Source: an uncultured Flavobacteriales bacterium
Lineage (GTDB): Bacteria; Bacteroidota; Bacteroidia; CAIKAF01
Assembly (NCBI GenBank): GCA_903825395.1
Contig: CAIKAF010000013.1
Coordinates: 1 to 64,000, forward strand
Length of the DNA stretch: 64,000 bases
Reading direction: 5' to 3'
The notes under the pieces are model-generated. The model was given only the letters and a program-made list of their open reading frames with translations. It was not told the DNA's origin and ran no database searches. The first letter of the stretch is position 1, and the number at the start of each line of letters is the position of its first letter. Made by a program: the position numbers and the translations under genes. Positions 28,922 to 37,695 of the stretch are shown piece by piece.

Positions 28922-30421
28922 TTAATCAATGCTTTTGAAGGAAATCCGTATGCACGTGCCCTTGTCTGCTTCCGACGAAAATACTCCAATGCGTCCGTTG
29001 TGGTAATTTTCTACGATGCGTTTTGTTAAAGATAAGCCCAAACCCCAGCCCCTTTTCTTGGTGGTGTACCCGGGCTTAAAAATGGTTTTCCAGAGCTTTC
29101 GGGGTATCCCCTTTCCGCTGTCGCATACATCCAATTGCAATTGATTTCCGATTTTTTCAAGCACCAACCGTATTTCTCCGGCCTCAGGCATGGCATCCAG
29201 GCTGTTTCGAATCAGGTTCTCCAATACCCATTCCAGCAAGGGTAAATTTCCCTCTATTCGCGCTAAATCGCATCGAATCTCTGCACGAATTTGAATGTTC
29301 TTACGGCTGCGTGCCTGCATGTAGGAAACCATGTCCCGAACCAAAGGCGTCAAATCCACCGGTTTTAAATCCGGCTGACTACCAATCTTGGAAAAACGCT
29401 GGGCCACGGTGTCCAGTCGATTTACGTCCCGTTCCATTTCCCGAACCCCTTCGGGTTCTACTCCTCGTGCTTTAAACAATTCAATCCATCCCATCAAGGA
29501 AGACAACGGGGTACCCAATTGATGGGCCGTTTCCTTACTCATTCCTACCCAAACTTGATTTTGCTCTACCCGCCGGGCAGTGCTGAACAACAAATAGGCC
29601 ACCAATACAAATAAGAATATTACTGTAAACAACACAAAGGGGAAATACGTCAAGCTCGAAACGATTAGGCTATCTTGATAATAAATATGATACGAATCTC
29701 CGTCGTCCAGCTCCACCTGCATATGGTTGAACTCCTTCATGCGTTCCATAATTTGCTGGGCGCTCCACTGCTCTTCAATGCCTGCCGGCTGTAGGTTTCC
29801 CTGAGCAATCAAGGAATCGCCCGCTACATTGGTAATGATTACCGGCACCGATGCGGCATTGATTACGGTTTCTGAAATGAAATTCGACAGCAAATCATCC
29901 ATGGTGCCTTTCAGGTCAGAAAATATGATGCTATCATCAAAGTAGGCTATTTGTTTTTTCAATTCTCCGTTCACCTCGTACGAGGCATCTACAAACCGTT
30001 TGCGCTGCTTTAAGCGTTCCACCTCAGCCTTTAAATCTGCTCCCTCCGGAAAGTGGTTATGGGTTATGATGTTGCCGTCCTCATCCACTAAAATAACGGG
30101 GATGGTGTTGTTGCTCCCCACAATGGTGGCCGCCAATTCATCGCTGCAACCGCTCACCAAGCACTGCAATGCCTTTACCCATAAATCAATGTTCTGCTTG
30201 TCTTCCTCTTCAAACCTACGGAACATCTTTTTTGTCTGACGAATCAATTCGGCCCTCTTCTGTATAGCCTTTCCCCACAGTTCAACTTTCTGTTTTTCTT
30301 CGTTCGCAACAAATTTTACCAAATAACCGGTGTAGGCCGACACCAACAATACAATGAATGCCGCCGAAAAGCCAAGCCACCATTTCCACCGCTGTTTGGT
30401 CCGGTACATTCGAACTTCCAT
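28922..30421 (-). CDS. Membrane sensor histidine kinase
   Basis: A 499-residue two-component kinase. TM1 at ~14-33 (WLGFSAAFIVLLVSAYTGYL), a periplasmic sensor of ~220 residues with NNTIPVILVDEDGNIITHN, resembling a double PAS/Cache fold, TM2 at ~262-282 (FPFVLFTVIFLFVLVAYLLF), then the DHp helix with phospho-acceptor His in SKETAHQLGTPLSSLMGW, and an HATPase domain (N box ENLIRNSLDAM; G1 DSGKGIPRKLW; G2 RGWGLGLSL). No response-regulator gene is adjacent, so the partner is elsewhere. Promoter box lies 4 nt before its ATG. Confidence 0.9.
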   Translation of the reverse strand: MEVRMYRTKQRWKWWLGFSAAFIVLLVSAYTGYLVKFVANEEKQKVELWGKAIQKRAELIRQTKKMFRRFEEEDKQNIDLWVKALQCLVSGCSDELAATIVGSNNTIPVILVDEDGNIITHNHFPEGADLKAEVERLKQRKRFVDASYEVNGELKKQIAYFDDSIIFSDLKGTMDDLLSNFISETVINAASVPVIITNVAGDSLIAQGNLQPAGIEEQWSAQQIMERMKEFNHMQVELDDGDSYHIYYQDSLIVSSLTYFPFVLFTVIFLFVLVAYLLFSTARRVEQNQVWVGMSKETAHQLGTPLSSLMGWIELFKARGVEPEGVREMERDVNRLDTVAQRFSKIGSQPDLKPVDLTPLVRDMVSYMQARSRKNIQIRAEIRCDLARIEGNLPLLEWVLENLIRNSLDAMPEAGEIRLVLEKIGNQLQLDVCDSGKGIPRKLWKTIFKPGYTTKKRGWGLGLSLTKRIVENYHNGRIGVFSSEADKGTCIRISFKSID

Positions 30422-30425
30422 ACTT

Positions 30426-30433
30426 CAAAGATA
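30426..30433 (-). promoter_or_regulatory. -7 promoter box of the sensor kinase, predicted leaderless
   Basis: TATCTTTG then AAGT then ATG (30421). Confidence 0.55.
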
Positions 30434-30567
30434 AGGAAGCGCCTGACTTTTTGTCCATGCAAGGCGGCCTTCTCCCATCAGCCCCCAAAACAATTCCTCA
30501 GTTGTGCTGTTTAGGACTCAGATTGCCTGTTTTTTTCTAAGGCATTTCAATGTTCCGGCCAAGCAGC

Positions 30568-30575
30568 TACCTTTG
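30568..30575 (+). promoter_or_regulatory. -7 promoter box of fni
   Basis: TACCTTTG ending 15 nt before ATG 30591. A second, weaker TATCTTCA lies only 4 nt before the ATG, so either a short leader or a leaderless start is possible. Confidence 0.45.
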
Positions 30576-30590
30576 TTCTATCTTCAACGC

Positions 30591-31580
30591 ATGACCGATC
30601 GAAAAAAAGACCACTTGGATTTGGCCTTTCAAGCCCAAACTCAACAGCCCCTGACAGGCTTTAATTATGAGCCCCTGTTCTCAGGCCACCCTACCAACAA
30701 CGGCATACCCACTCTTTTTAATGGTCAGTGGCTTGGTGCTCCACTTTGGATTTCGTCCATGACGGGAGGTACGAAAGAGGCCGCAAACATCAACCGCAAT
30801 CTGGCTCAGGCTGCCGCTGAATTTAAATTGGGCATGGGACTCGGCAGCTGCCGACCTTTACTCGAATCCAAACAGGCCTGGACTGATTTTGATTTAAGAC
30901 CCATCATCGGTGATGGTCTTCCTTTTTTTGCGAATTTAGGCATTGCTCAACTTGAGGATTACATAGATAACAACAGATTTGCAGAGGTTAATGATATGGT
31001 GGCCGGCCTAAAAGCCGATGGCCTTATTGTTCATGTGAATCCCCTGCAGGAATATATGCAACCCGGCGGCGATCGGTTTCGCCGACCGCCCCTCGAAACA
31101 ATTCAGCAGGTTCTTCAATTGGCCAATTGCCCCATTATTGTAAAGGAAGTAGGGCAGGGGATGGGTCCCCTCAGCCTTAAAGCCTTGCTGGAATTGCCTT
31201 TGCTGGCCATTGAATTCGGAGCCTTTGGCGGCACCAATTTTGCTCTTCTGGAATTGCTGCGCAGCGATACCCCAACTCAATCCAAAATTGATCCACTTGC
31301 CATGGTAGGTCATACAGCCGAACAGATGCTTTCTTTCGTTCAACATTGGGTTCAAGACGCTACAGTGAACATAAAGACGCAGCACCTCATCATCAGCGGA
31401 GGCATTAAATCCTACCTGCATGGCTATGAATTGGTGCAAGCATCTCCACTACCTGCCGTATATGCTATGGCTTCGGGTTTTCTGGCTCATGCCCGTGGCG
31501 ATTATGCCGCTTTACGCACCTTCGTTCAAAGTGAAATGAACGGACTCTCTATGGCCAGGGCCATGCTCCAGCTGCCTTGA
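30591..31580 (+). CDS. fni: Type 2 isopentenyl-diphosphate delta-isomerase
   Basis: FMN- and NADPH-dependent enzyme interconverting IPP and DMAPP. The 329-residue TIM barrel starts MTDRKKDHLDLAF and has the family landmarks LWISSMTGGTKEAANINRNLAQAA, LGMGLGSCR, GLIVHVNPLQEYMQPGGDR (NPLQE binds Mg), IIVKEVGQGM and the FMN-binding GGTNFALLE. It is the first gene of a mevalonate cluster followed by HMG-CoA reductase and a GHMP kinase, which distinguishes this lineage from the MEP-pathway Bacteroidota. Start 30591 is the first ATG at the conserved N-terminus; the ORF-track start is spurious. Confidence 0.94.
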   Translation: MTDRKKDHLDLAFQAQTQQPLTGFNYEPLFSGHPTNNGIPTLFNGQWLGAPLWISSMTGGTKEAANINRNLAQAAAEFKLGMGLGSCRPLLESKQAWTDFDLRPIIGDGLPFFANLGIAQLEDYIDNNRFAEVNDMVAGLKADGLIVHVNPLQEYMQPGGDRFRRPPLETIQQVLQLANCPIIVKEVGQGMGPLSLKALLELPLLAIEFGAFGGTNFALLELLRSDTPTQSKIDPLAMVGHTAEQMLSFVQHWVQDATVNIKTQHLIISGGIKSYLHGYELVQASPLPAVYAMASGFLAHARGDYAALRTFVQSEMNGLSMARAMLQLP

Positions 31581-31676
31581 TTGTCAACATGCCCATGTGA
31601 GGAAATTCCGGGCATCCAATAAAACATCCTAGCCTTTTCGGTGTTTCTTTGCTTTAACCTTGCTGAAATACCGGAG

Positions 31677-33014
31677 ATGAACGAACGATTTATTAAGGCC
31701 ATTGAAGGCTTTTCCAAAGCCTCAAAAGAACAAAAGTTGGATTATGTGGCTTCACTGCTGTCCAACCCAACACAGGCTAAAGCCGACTTCAAGGGCTTCT
31801 GGCATTCCGATTCTTCTACACAGCAACGGCTCGACGAATTCAGCGAAAATACCCTGACCAATTTCGCCTTTCCTTTTGGCGTGGTACCCAATCTGCTGCT
31901 GAACAATCACTTGTACATGGTGCCCATGGTGATTGAGGAAAGTTCAGTGGTGGCTGCCGCCAGTAAAAGCGCAAAGTTTTGGTCGGATAAGGGCGGCTTT
32001 CATGCTGAAATTGTCGATGCGGTTAAAATAGGTCAGGTGCATTTTATCTGGAATGGCCGGGCCGATATCCTCAAACTCCATTTCCCTGAACTTAAGCGCC
32101 TTTTATTCGAAAATACAACGCACATTACCTCCAATATGCAGCAACGCGGAGGCGGCATTCTCGATGTGGAATTGGTGGATATGCGCTCGGAAGAACCGGG
32201 CTATTTTCAACTGAAAGCCCGATTTAATACCTGCGATTCGATGGGGGCGAATTTTATTAATTCCTGCCTTGAAGAGTTTGCACAAATCCTGAAAGATTGG
32301 TTGCAAGATGCCCCACATTTTGAACCCAACGAACGCGAGGCACATGTAATTATGAGCATTCTTTCCAATTACACGCCCGAATGCCTGGTGCGTACTTGGG
32401 TGCAATGCCCCATCTCCGATTTGGGTGTGCACGAAGGCATGGATGCCGAAACCTTTGCCTGGAAATTTCAAAAAGCCGTTCGGGTAGCCGAAATCGATGT
32501 GCACAGAGCAACCACACACAATAAAGGTATTTTCAATGGCATTGATGCCGTGGTACTGGCCACCGGAAATGATTTCCGCGCCGTAGAAGCCTGCGGACAC
32601 ACCTATGCGGCCCGAAACGGCCGGTACCAAAGCCTAACCAAGCTCGACCTTAGCAATGGCATGTTCACCTACACCCTCGAAGTCCCCATGGCGCTCGGTG
32701 TGGTTGGTGGACTCACTACCCTGCACCCCATGGTGGTGTATGCCCTCGAATTGCTCGGAAAACCCTCGGCCGAAGAACTGATGTGCATCGCCGCTTGCAC
32801 CGGACTGGCCAATAATTTTGGAGCCTTGCGCTCACTCACTACCACCGGAATTCAAAAGGGACACATGAAAATGCACCTGCTGAATATTCTCAATCACTTC
32901 CATGCTACCGATGCCGAAAAAGCGGCAGCCGTTGAACACTTTAAACAGCATAAGGTGTCCTTCAATTCGGTGCGTGAATTGCTCGAATCATGGCGACAGG
33001 CTCCTACACCCTAA
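31677..33014 (+). CDS. Hydroxymethylglutaryl-CoA reductase
   Basis: Reduces HMG-CoA to mevalonate with NAD(P)H. The 445-residue protein shows the catalytic glutamate in VPMVIEESSVVAAAS, the substrate loop RFNTCDSMGANFIN, the catalytic lysine and aspartate in HNKGIFNGIDAVVLATGND, and a C-terminal histidine in QKGHMKMHLL. Overall order fits class II bacterial enzymes. It has no membrane anchor. It lies 96 nt after fni, and the following kinase's start is close to its stop, so the three probably form one transcript. The cofactor preference cannot be read from sequence alone. Confidence 0.92.
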   Translation: MNERFIKAIEGFSKASKEQKLDYVASLLSNPTQAKADFKGFWHSDSSTQQRLDEFSENTLTNFAFPFGVVPNLLLNNHLYMVPMVIEESSVVAAASKSAKFWSDKGGFHAEIVDAVKIGQVHFIWNGRADILKLHFPELKRLLFENTTHITSNMQQRGGGILDVELVDMRSEEPGYFQLKARFNTCDSMGANFINSCLEEFAQILKDWLQDAPHFEPNEREAHVIMSILSNYTPECLVRTWVQCPISDLGVHEGMDAETFAWKFQKAVRVAEIDVHRATTHNKGIFNGIDAVVLATGNDFRAVEACGHTYAARNGRYQSLTKLDLSNGMFTYTLEVPMALGVVGGLTTLHPMVVYALELLGKPSAEELMCIAACTGLANNFGALRSLTTTGIQKGHMKMHLLNILNHFHATDAEKAAAVEHFKQHKVSFNSVRELLESWRQAPTP

Positions 33015-33046
33015 ACCCGTTGAACTCCGGAATCCAGCCGCACAGC

Positions 33047-33961
33047 ATGGCCTCGCCGCTTCGAGCAAACGCTAAGTTTTTGCTCAGCGGAGAATACCTC
33101 GTCCTTGACGGAGCCTGGGCTCTGGCCATTCCTCTTAAATTTGGTCAAACCCTGCACATCGATTCCTATCCGGGCGATTTCTGCTTGATTGAAAGCCGAG
33201 AAGCCACTCTGCAGCCTTGGTTTCAAGCTACCTTTCATCCCGGTACCGGTTTGGTTATGGAAAGTACCAATGAGGATGTCGCACTGCAGCTGGAACGACT
33301 CCTACAGGCCATTCCAGCTCCTGTAAAACGCGAATTTTTAAAGGCCAAAAAGTTGATTTTTACTGTTGATTTTCAGCGAAATTGGGGGCTGGGCAGCAGC
33401 TCAACCTTGGTTTCTTTGTTGAGCCAGTATCTACACCAAAATCCCTACACGCTGCTTCAGGCCAGTTTTAAAGGCTCGGGCTATGACATCGCTTGTGCTA
33501 CCGCTCGGCAACCCATCCTATATCGGCTAAATCCGCCAGAGGCCCCTTCTGTACAGCCTTTTGAACTTAAGGCTGAACTTCTACAGCATCTTCATTTTTT
33601 CTATTTGGGAAAAAAAGCCTTGTCTTCAGGCGCCGTTCTGCAGTACTCCCAATTGCCTCTGCTCCAACGGCAGCAAGCCGCAGCTGAAATTTCAGAGTTG
33701 ACCCTGCGCATGCATGCCCAACAAACCGTAGAGGAGTGGAGCCGCTGCATTTCAAAGCACAACAGCATTTTGAGCGCGCTGTTGCAGCAGCCCAATCCGG
33801 CCAACCTCTTTCCCGATGCGCCCGGTCCGCTCAAGCCAATGGGGGCCTGGGGGGGAGATTTCATGATGGGCATCGGCGACCGGCAGGAATGGCAACACTT
33901 CGCCGCACAACATCAATTGCAGCCCTGCTGGCAAGCTTCCGAAGCTATTTTTCAAGATTAA
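33047..33961 (+). CDS. GHMP kinase, probably mevalonate or phosphomevalonate kinase
   Basis: A 304-residue ATP-dependent kinase. The N-terminus ANAKFLLSGEYLVLDGAWALAIPL matches the GHMP-kinase start, the nucleotide-binding motif 2 is NWGLGSSSTLVSLLS, GYDIACA fits the catalytic Asp region, and motif 3 is KPMGAWGGDFMMG near the C-terminus. Its position beside fni and HMG-CoA reductase suggests phosphorylation of mevalonate or its 5-phosphate. Start 33047 matches the conserved N-terminus; ATG 32990 would overlap the HMG-CoA reductase end. The pathway's decarboxylase and HMG-CoA synthase are not in the window. It ends 14 nt before structured repeat copy 4. Confidence 0.85.
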   Translation: MASPLRANAKFLLSGEYLVLDGAWALAIPLKFGQTLHIDSYPGDFCLIESREATLQPWFQATFHPGTGLVMESTNEDVALQLERLLQAIPAPVKREFLKAKKLIFTVDFQRNWGLGSSSTLVSLLSQYLHQNPYTLLQASFKGSGYDIACATARQPILYRLNPPEAPSVQPFELKAELLQHLHFFYLGKKALSSGAVLQYSQLPLLQRQQAAAEISELTLRMHAQQTVEEWSRCISKHNSILSALLQQPNPANLFPDAPGPLKPMGAWGGDFMMGIGDRQEWQHFAAQHQLQPCWQASEAIFQD

Positions 33962-33975
33962 AAGAGAGGTATTTT

Positions 33976-34118
33976 GGGCGGTGGCCGGGCTTTCACCGGT
34001 AGTCCTCAATTACCGAAAGGCTGGCCCAGCGGGCTTGCGGTGGCTCCCAAGGTCGCCTCCGCGCCGCGCGGGCCAGGCTTCGGTAATTTTGCGGGCTACC
34101 CGGTTCAATCCCTACCGC
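33976..34118 (+). repeat. Structured intergenic repeat, copy 4 of 7
   Basis: Starts 14 nt after the GHMP kinase stop, same orientation. Basal helix GCGGT/ACCGC (third base-pair variant of this helix), second helix GGTAGTCC/GGGCTACC, arms AATTACCGAA/TTCGGTAATT and CTGGCCC/GGGCCAG, centre GTGGCTCCCAAGGTCGCC. ORFs 33974..34279 and 33981..34289 are artefacts of it. Confidence 0.88.
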
Positions 34119-34143
34119 AAAGCCCCCTCATACTCCAGCCAAT

Positions 34144-34329
34144 TCAATTTCTGCTGGCATTGTACAAAGCCAAACATGAATCGCAAAGACAATCCACATA
34201 CCTCTTGCGCAACTTCGACAAGGTTTCTTTTGATAAACACAGATTCTCGCACCAACATCCCGGCTTTTCATGGCAATGAAATTTCTTGAAACAGCCCGGA
34301 CACACCTTTGAGGGAACTTTACTTTGCAT
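34144..34329 (-). CDS. Cysteine-rich CWC family protein
   Basis: A 61-residue protein with eight cysteines in the pattern CPGC ... CHEKPGCWCENLCLS ... CLCDSC, the layout of the Cys-rich CWC family, expected to bind zinc. ATG 34329 follows the folB stop by 2 nt (the ORF-track start is a TTG), so it is the last gene of the gltX-folB unit. Molecular role unknown. It is easily missed because of its size. Confidence 0.75.
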   Translation of the reverse strand: MQSKVPSKVCPGCFKKFHCHEKPGCWCENLCLSKETLSKLRKRYVDCLCDSCLALYNASRN

Positions 34330-34331
34330 GG

Positions 34332-34688
34332 TTACCAAAAAACAGATACTTCAAACTCAGCTACATAACCTCCAATTGAGGGGTTTTGTTTAGCCAAGGT
34401 TAAAGAAACGTTTTTCAATTCCGGATATTCCGACTTCAATCGACCTTGCAATCGGGCTACGGCATGCTCCAACAACTGCGATGGAGTTTTCATTTCATCC
34501 AATATGCTGTGAACAATCCGGCCATAATCGGTGGTGCCTTCTACCCGATCTTCCAAATAGGCGGCTTCAGCCACCTCCAACTCGGCCGATAGGTTCAAGG
34601 TAAACCACTGCCCATTTTTTTTCTCATGCTCATACAGTCCGTGGTGAGCAAAAAAACGAAGCCCCTTTATGGCAATGCCTTGTTTCAT
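34332..34688 (-). CDS. folB: Dihydroneopterin aldolase
   Basis: Cleaves 7,8-dihydroneopterin to 6-hydroxymethyl-dihydropterin in folate synthesis. The 118-residue T-fold protein has the expected IAIKGLRFFAHHGLYEHEKKNGQWFTLNL start, with the pterin-pocket residues HHGLYEHE, and the DYGRIVHSIL segment. A conserved lysine follows near the end (VSLTLAKQNPSIGG). ATGA overlap with gltX. Confidence 0.93.
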   Translation of the reverse strand: MKQGIAIKGLRFFAHHGLYEHEKKNGQWFTLNLSAELEVAEAAYLEDRVEGTTDYGRIVHSILDEMKTPSQLLEHAVARLQGRLKSEYPELKNVSLTLAKQNPSIGGYVAEFEVSVFW

Positions 34689-36208
34689 TTCTGCATCTGC
34701 CGATGAAAGGCTTCAATCCGCTTACGGCTTTCTTCCAATCCCAACAAGGCAATGGTTTCAAAGATGTCGGGACCCGTTAAACCGCCCGTTAAGGCAATTC
34801 GAACCAGGGGCATGACGCTGCCAATGCCCCAGTTTTTTTCTGCCAGCCAGCTTTTTATTGCCGTTCCAATGAATTCAGCTCTGCTGTCGGTTTGACCACT
34901 TAACCAAGCCCCTAGCGCCTCAATTTTTTCACCAGAATCAACTTTCCATTTTGACTCGACAGCTTCTTTTTGATAGGCGTTGGGAGCCTGCAATAAACCA
35001 TTAACATCCTGAACTACATCGGCAGGAAATACAGCCCGGTCTCGAACCAGAGCAATGGTTTTTAACAGGCCTTCTTCTGAAGCGTTTAACGATTGAAAAT
35101 GAGGTTTTAAGTCCCGCAACAGGTCGGCATCCGTTTGCTGCCGTAAATAATGTTGATTGAACCAGCGGGCCTTTTCTACGTCAAATTTAGCTCCGGCTTT
35201 GGCCACTTTTTCCAAACTGAAGGCTTCGATCAATTCTTCTAAACTGAATACTTCTTGGTTGTCAGAGGGGTGCCAGCCCAACAAAGCCACCAGATTAACC
35301 ACGGCTTCTTTGTACCAGCCGCCCTCGCGGTAGCCCGACGAAATTTCTCCGCTGACAGGATCTTTCCACTCCAATGGAAACACCGGAAAGCCCAGGCGGT
35401 CTCCATCGCGCTTGCTAAGTTTCCCGTTGCCGTCCGGCTTTAAAATCAGGGGTAGGTGTGCAAATTTAGGCATGGTATCGGTCCAGCCGAACGAGGCATA
35501 TAAAAGCACATGCAGGGGCGCCGAGGGCAACCATTCTTCGCCCCGAATAACGTGGGTTATACCCATCAAATGATCGTCCACCACATTGGCCAGGTGGTAG
35601 GTCGGCATGCCGTCGCTTTTAAACAGCACTTTATCGTCGATGTGTTCGGATTTTACCACCACCACGCCGCGAATCAAATCATTGACTTTTATTTCGGTGT
35701 TGCGCGGAACCAACAGGCGAATTACATAGGGCTCACCCGAATCCAACCGGCGCTGTACCTCGTCCGAAGGCAAGGTCAGGGAGTTTTTCATGTTCACCCG
35801 GGTAATGGAATTGTATTGCCAGGCATTGTTCCCTGAGGCTTTCATGCGTTCCCGTACTTCGTCCAATTCTTCTGCGGTATCAAAAGCGTAATAGGCCTTC
35901 CCCGATTGAATCAGTTGTTCGGCATATTGCCGGTACATGGGCTTGCGCTCCGATTGCCGGTAAGGACCTTTTTGACCTTCGGCTTCCGGACCTTCATCCC
36001 ACTGCAATCCACACCAGCGCAGCGACTCCATAATGTATTGTTCCGCTCCCGGAACAAATCGGGTTTGGTCGGTATCTTCAATGCGCAGCATAAACTGCCC
36101 TCCGTGTTTTTTGGCAAATAAATAATTGTACAGGGCCGTTCGAACCCCTCCCAAGTGCAAAGGGCCTGTAGGACTTGGCGCAAAACGAACGCAAACAGGA
36201 GTATTCAT
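34685..36208 (-). CDS. gltX: Glutamate-tRNA ligase
   Basis: Class I aminoacyl-tRNA synthetase charging tRNA-Glu. The HIGH motif appears as APSPTGPLHLGGVRTALYNYLFA and KMSKS as KLSKRDGDRLGFPVF. The anticodon-binding helical domain occupies ~330-507. Length of 507 is normal. TACCTTTG lies 15 nt before the ATG. The gene forms one unit with folB and the CWC gene, and marks the left edge of the accessory island. Confidence 0.96.
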   Translation of the reverse strand: MNTPVCVRFAPSPTGPLHLGGVRTALYNYLFAKKHGGQFMLRIEDTDQTRFVPGAEQYIMESLRWCGLQWDEGPEAEGQKGPYRQSERKPMYRQYAEQLIQSGKAYYAFDTAEELDEVRERMKASGNNAWQYNSITRVNMKNSLTLPSDEVQRRLDSGEPYVIRLLVPRNTEIKVNDLIRGVVVVKSEHIDDKVLFKSDGMPTYHLANVVDDHLMGITHVIRGEEWLPSAPLHVLLYASFGWTDTMPKFAHLPLILKPDGNGKLSKRDGDRLGFPVFPLEWKDPVSGEISSGYREGGWYKEAVVNLVALLGWHPSDNQEVFSLEELIEAFSLEKVAKAGAKFDVEKARWFNQHYLRQQTDADLLRDLKPHFQSLNASEEGLLKTIALVRDRAVFPADVVQDVNGLLQAPNAYQKEAVESKWKVDSGEKIEALGAWLSGQTDSRAEFIGTAIKSWLAEKNWGIGSVMPLVRIALTGGLTGPDIFETIALLGLEESRKRIEAFHRQMQK

Positions 36209-36223
36209 TCAAAAAATTTAGGG

Positions 36224-36231
36224 CAAAGGTA
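36224..36231 (-). promoter_or_regulatory. -7 promoter box of gltX
   Basis: TACCTTTG on the minus strand, 15 nt before the ATG; a conventional short-leader promoter, in contrast to the 4-nt cases. The rest of the 330-bp gap (36232-36542) shows nothing recognisable. Confidence 0.5.
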
Positions 36232-36542
36232 CAACACCCGACGTGTTTTTTACCCATTGCGTTCAGCTTACTGCTTTTTTGGTCCGGGAAACGACAATAA
36301 TTTAAGGTGGCTTAAGGTGCCCTCCGCTGTACCTTGTTTTTGAAATTTTATTAACTGCGTTTTTTATTTTGAATTTTGATAACTGGTTACAATACCAACT
36401 TCGAAATAAAGGAATACCGCACCAACTTTAAGATAGAAATAATTTCTCATTAATTCCAAATTTTAACTTCGAAGCTCAAAAAATAATGGGCTGGAGCTTG
36501 ACGGCTGTTGTATGCGGTTTTCTGTTTTGTTCAATTCGTCCC

Positions 36543-36851
36543 TTAGATTTTAATTTTGAGTTCAAGTCGTCCGCCAAAGCCAAGTTCAATGATTTTTTGA
36601 AGGGTCGAAATACGAGCTTCTTTTAGATTGTTCTCAATTTTTGAAATGTAGGATTTAGTTGTCCCAACTTTTTCTGCAAGTTGTTCTTGTGTCATTCCCA
36701 TTTCTATGCGAGTGTCGTGTATCAACGCACCAATTTTAAACGCTTCATAACCCGCTTCAAGTTCGTCACGTTCTTGTGTCCCTCGTTTGCCGTAGTTTTT
36801 TTCTTTGAACTCTTCTAGAGTCATTAAGTTTTTATTTTTCGCTTTGCTCAT
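36543..36851 (-). CDS. XRE-type helix-turn-helix antitoxin (HigA-like)
   Basis: A 102-residue protein with one HTH_3 domain (IEMGMTQEQLAEKVGTTKSYISKIENNLKEARISTLQKI, residues ~50-90). It follows the toxin-like gene by 11 nt, toxin first, the HigBA order. The antitoxin would bind the toxin and repress their shared promoter. Intact, in contrast to the frameshifted toxin gene. Confidence 0.82.
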   Translation of the reverse strand: MSKAKNKNLMTLEEFKEKNYGKRGTQERDELEAGYEAFKIGALIHDTRIEMGMTQEQLAEKVGTTKSYISKIENNLKEARISTLQKIIELGFGGRLELKIKI

Positions 36852-36862
36852 TGTTTTGTTAT

Positions 36863-37226
36863 TTATTTTTTTGAATTCGCGATTTCCAATTCATATTCTG
36901 CTTTAATTTTAAGTGCCATTTCTATTTCTTTCTTAGGTGTCTTTTGGGTTTTCTTTTGAAATCCATTCGCTAAGACAACTAAATGTCCTGGGTCAAAAAA
37001 AACAGAAAATTCTAAAAATGTCGCTACCATGTTGAACTCGGATTTCATAAAGTCCATCCGTGTTCTCTATGTGTTTCAGATACGTTTCAGGTACTCTTGG
37101 TAAGTCTTCAACCAAGTCAAAAGTCCAAACAATTTTTGCTTTTACTTTCTTGTTTTGTTTGGAAAAGAAGTCTTGAAAGTAGTTCTTATAAAACCTTATC
37201 TTTCTATATTTCTCATGTTTTGCCAC
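36863..37226 (-). pseudogene. HigB/RelE-like toxin gene with a homopolymer frameshift
   Basis: Two reading frames join into one RelE/HigB-like mRNA interferase of about 120 residues: IRFYKNYFQDFFSKQNKKVK ... YEIRVQHGSDIFRIFCFF, then FFDPGHLVVLANGF ... EIANSKK. The frame changes in a run of eight T on the coding strand (36995-37002 on +); with seven T the protein is continuous. This may be inactivation, transcriptional slippage on the homopolymer, or a sequencing error. GTG 37226 sits 4 nt after a TACCTTTG box and suits the family's N-terminus better than the ORF-track TTG 37241. Confidence 0.75.
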
Positions 37227-37230
37227 AATG

Positions 37231-37238
37231 CAAAGGTA
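37231..37238 (-). promoter_or_regulatory. -7 promoter box of the HigBA-like operon
   Basis: TACCTTTG then CATT then GTG (37226). Predicted leaderless, with a GTG start. Confidence 0.5.
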
Positions 37239-37318
37239 CAAAAGTTGCCCTAAAGTGAAACAATGTCCTAAAAATTCATTTTGTTTTTCGAGTAGATCAG
37301 ATTGTTAAAATCGCATCT

Positions 37319-37619
37319 AACGGCAGTTCGTTTAAAAACTGCTTTTCAAATAAATAATCCTCCCAATATTACCCCATTTTTTGACATTGAAGCATGCCGG
37401 AGGAAAGGTGCACAAAAATTCAGGCTCCAAATTTAGAAATCCAGAATGCTTGAAAACGTCCTTAAATGGCCTCTGAAATGGCTAAAATAAAGGCCCAAGC
37501 CTTTTAGGTAGGCTTTGAGCAGGTTTATATCTAAAATGTTAAAGGTGCACCGCAGGTTGTAGGCCGTAAATATCATTTCCACATCGGAAGAGGCGTGTTT
37601 GATGCTCCTTTTGGTCATG
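37319..37619 (-). mobile_element. IS1182-type remnant / MITE-like unit, copy A
   Basis: About 300 bp containing the last ~43 codons of an IS1182-family transposase on the minus strand (SIKHASSDVEMIFTAYNLR, NILDINLLKAYLKG) plus its 3' end, which begins with the hairpin GCAGTT ... AACTGC. Same left and right limits as the copy at 41835, so it behaves as a discrete unit. No full transposase gene is present. Confidence 0.72.
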
Positions 37620-37695
37620 ATGTAGTAAAAATCCCAATGCCGTTTTGATTCAATTCTTACCTTAATTTACACGGAAATTAGTATAACCCGAACAA

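Noticed and set aside
33976-34118. Repeat family as a set of intrinsic terminators
   Set aside because: No T-tract follows the hairpin on either strand; 5' flanks are T-rich and 3' flanks A-rich, which merely extends the helix. A barrier or Rho role is still possible.
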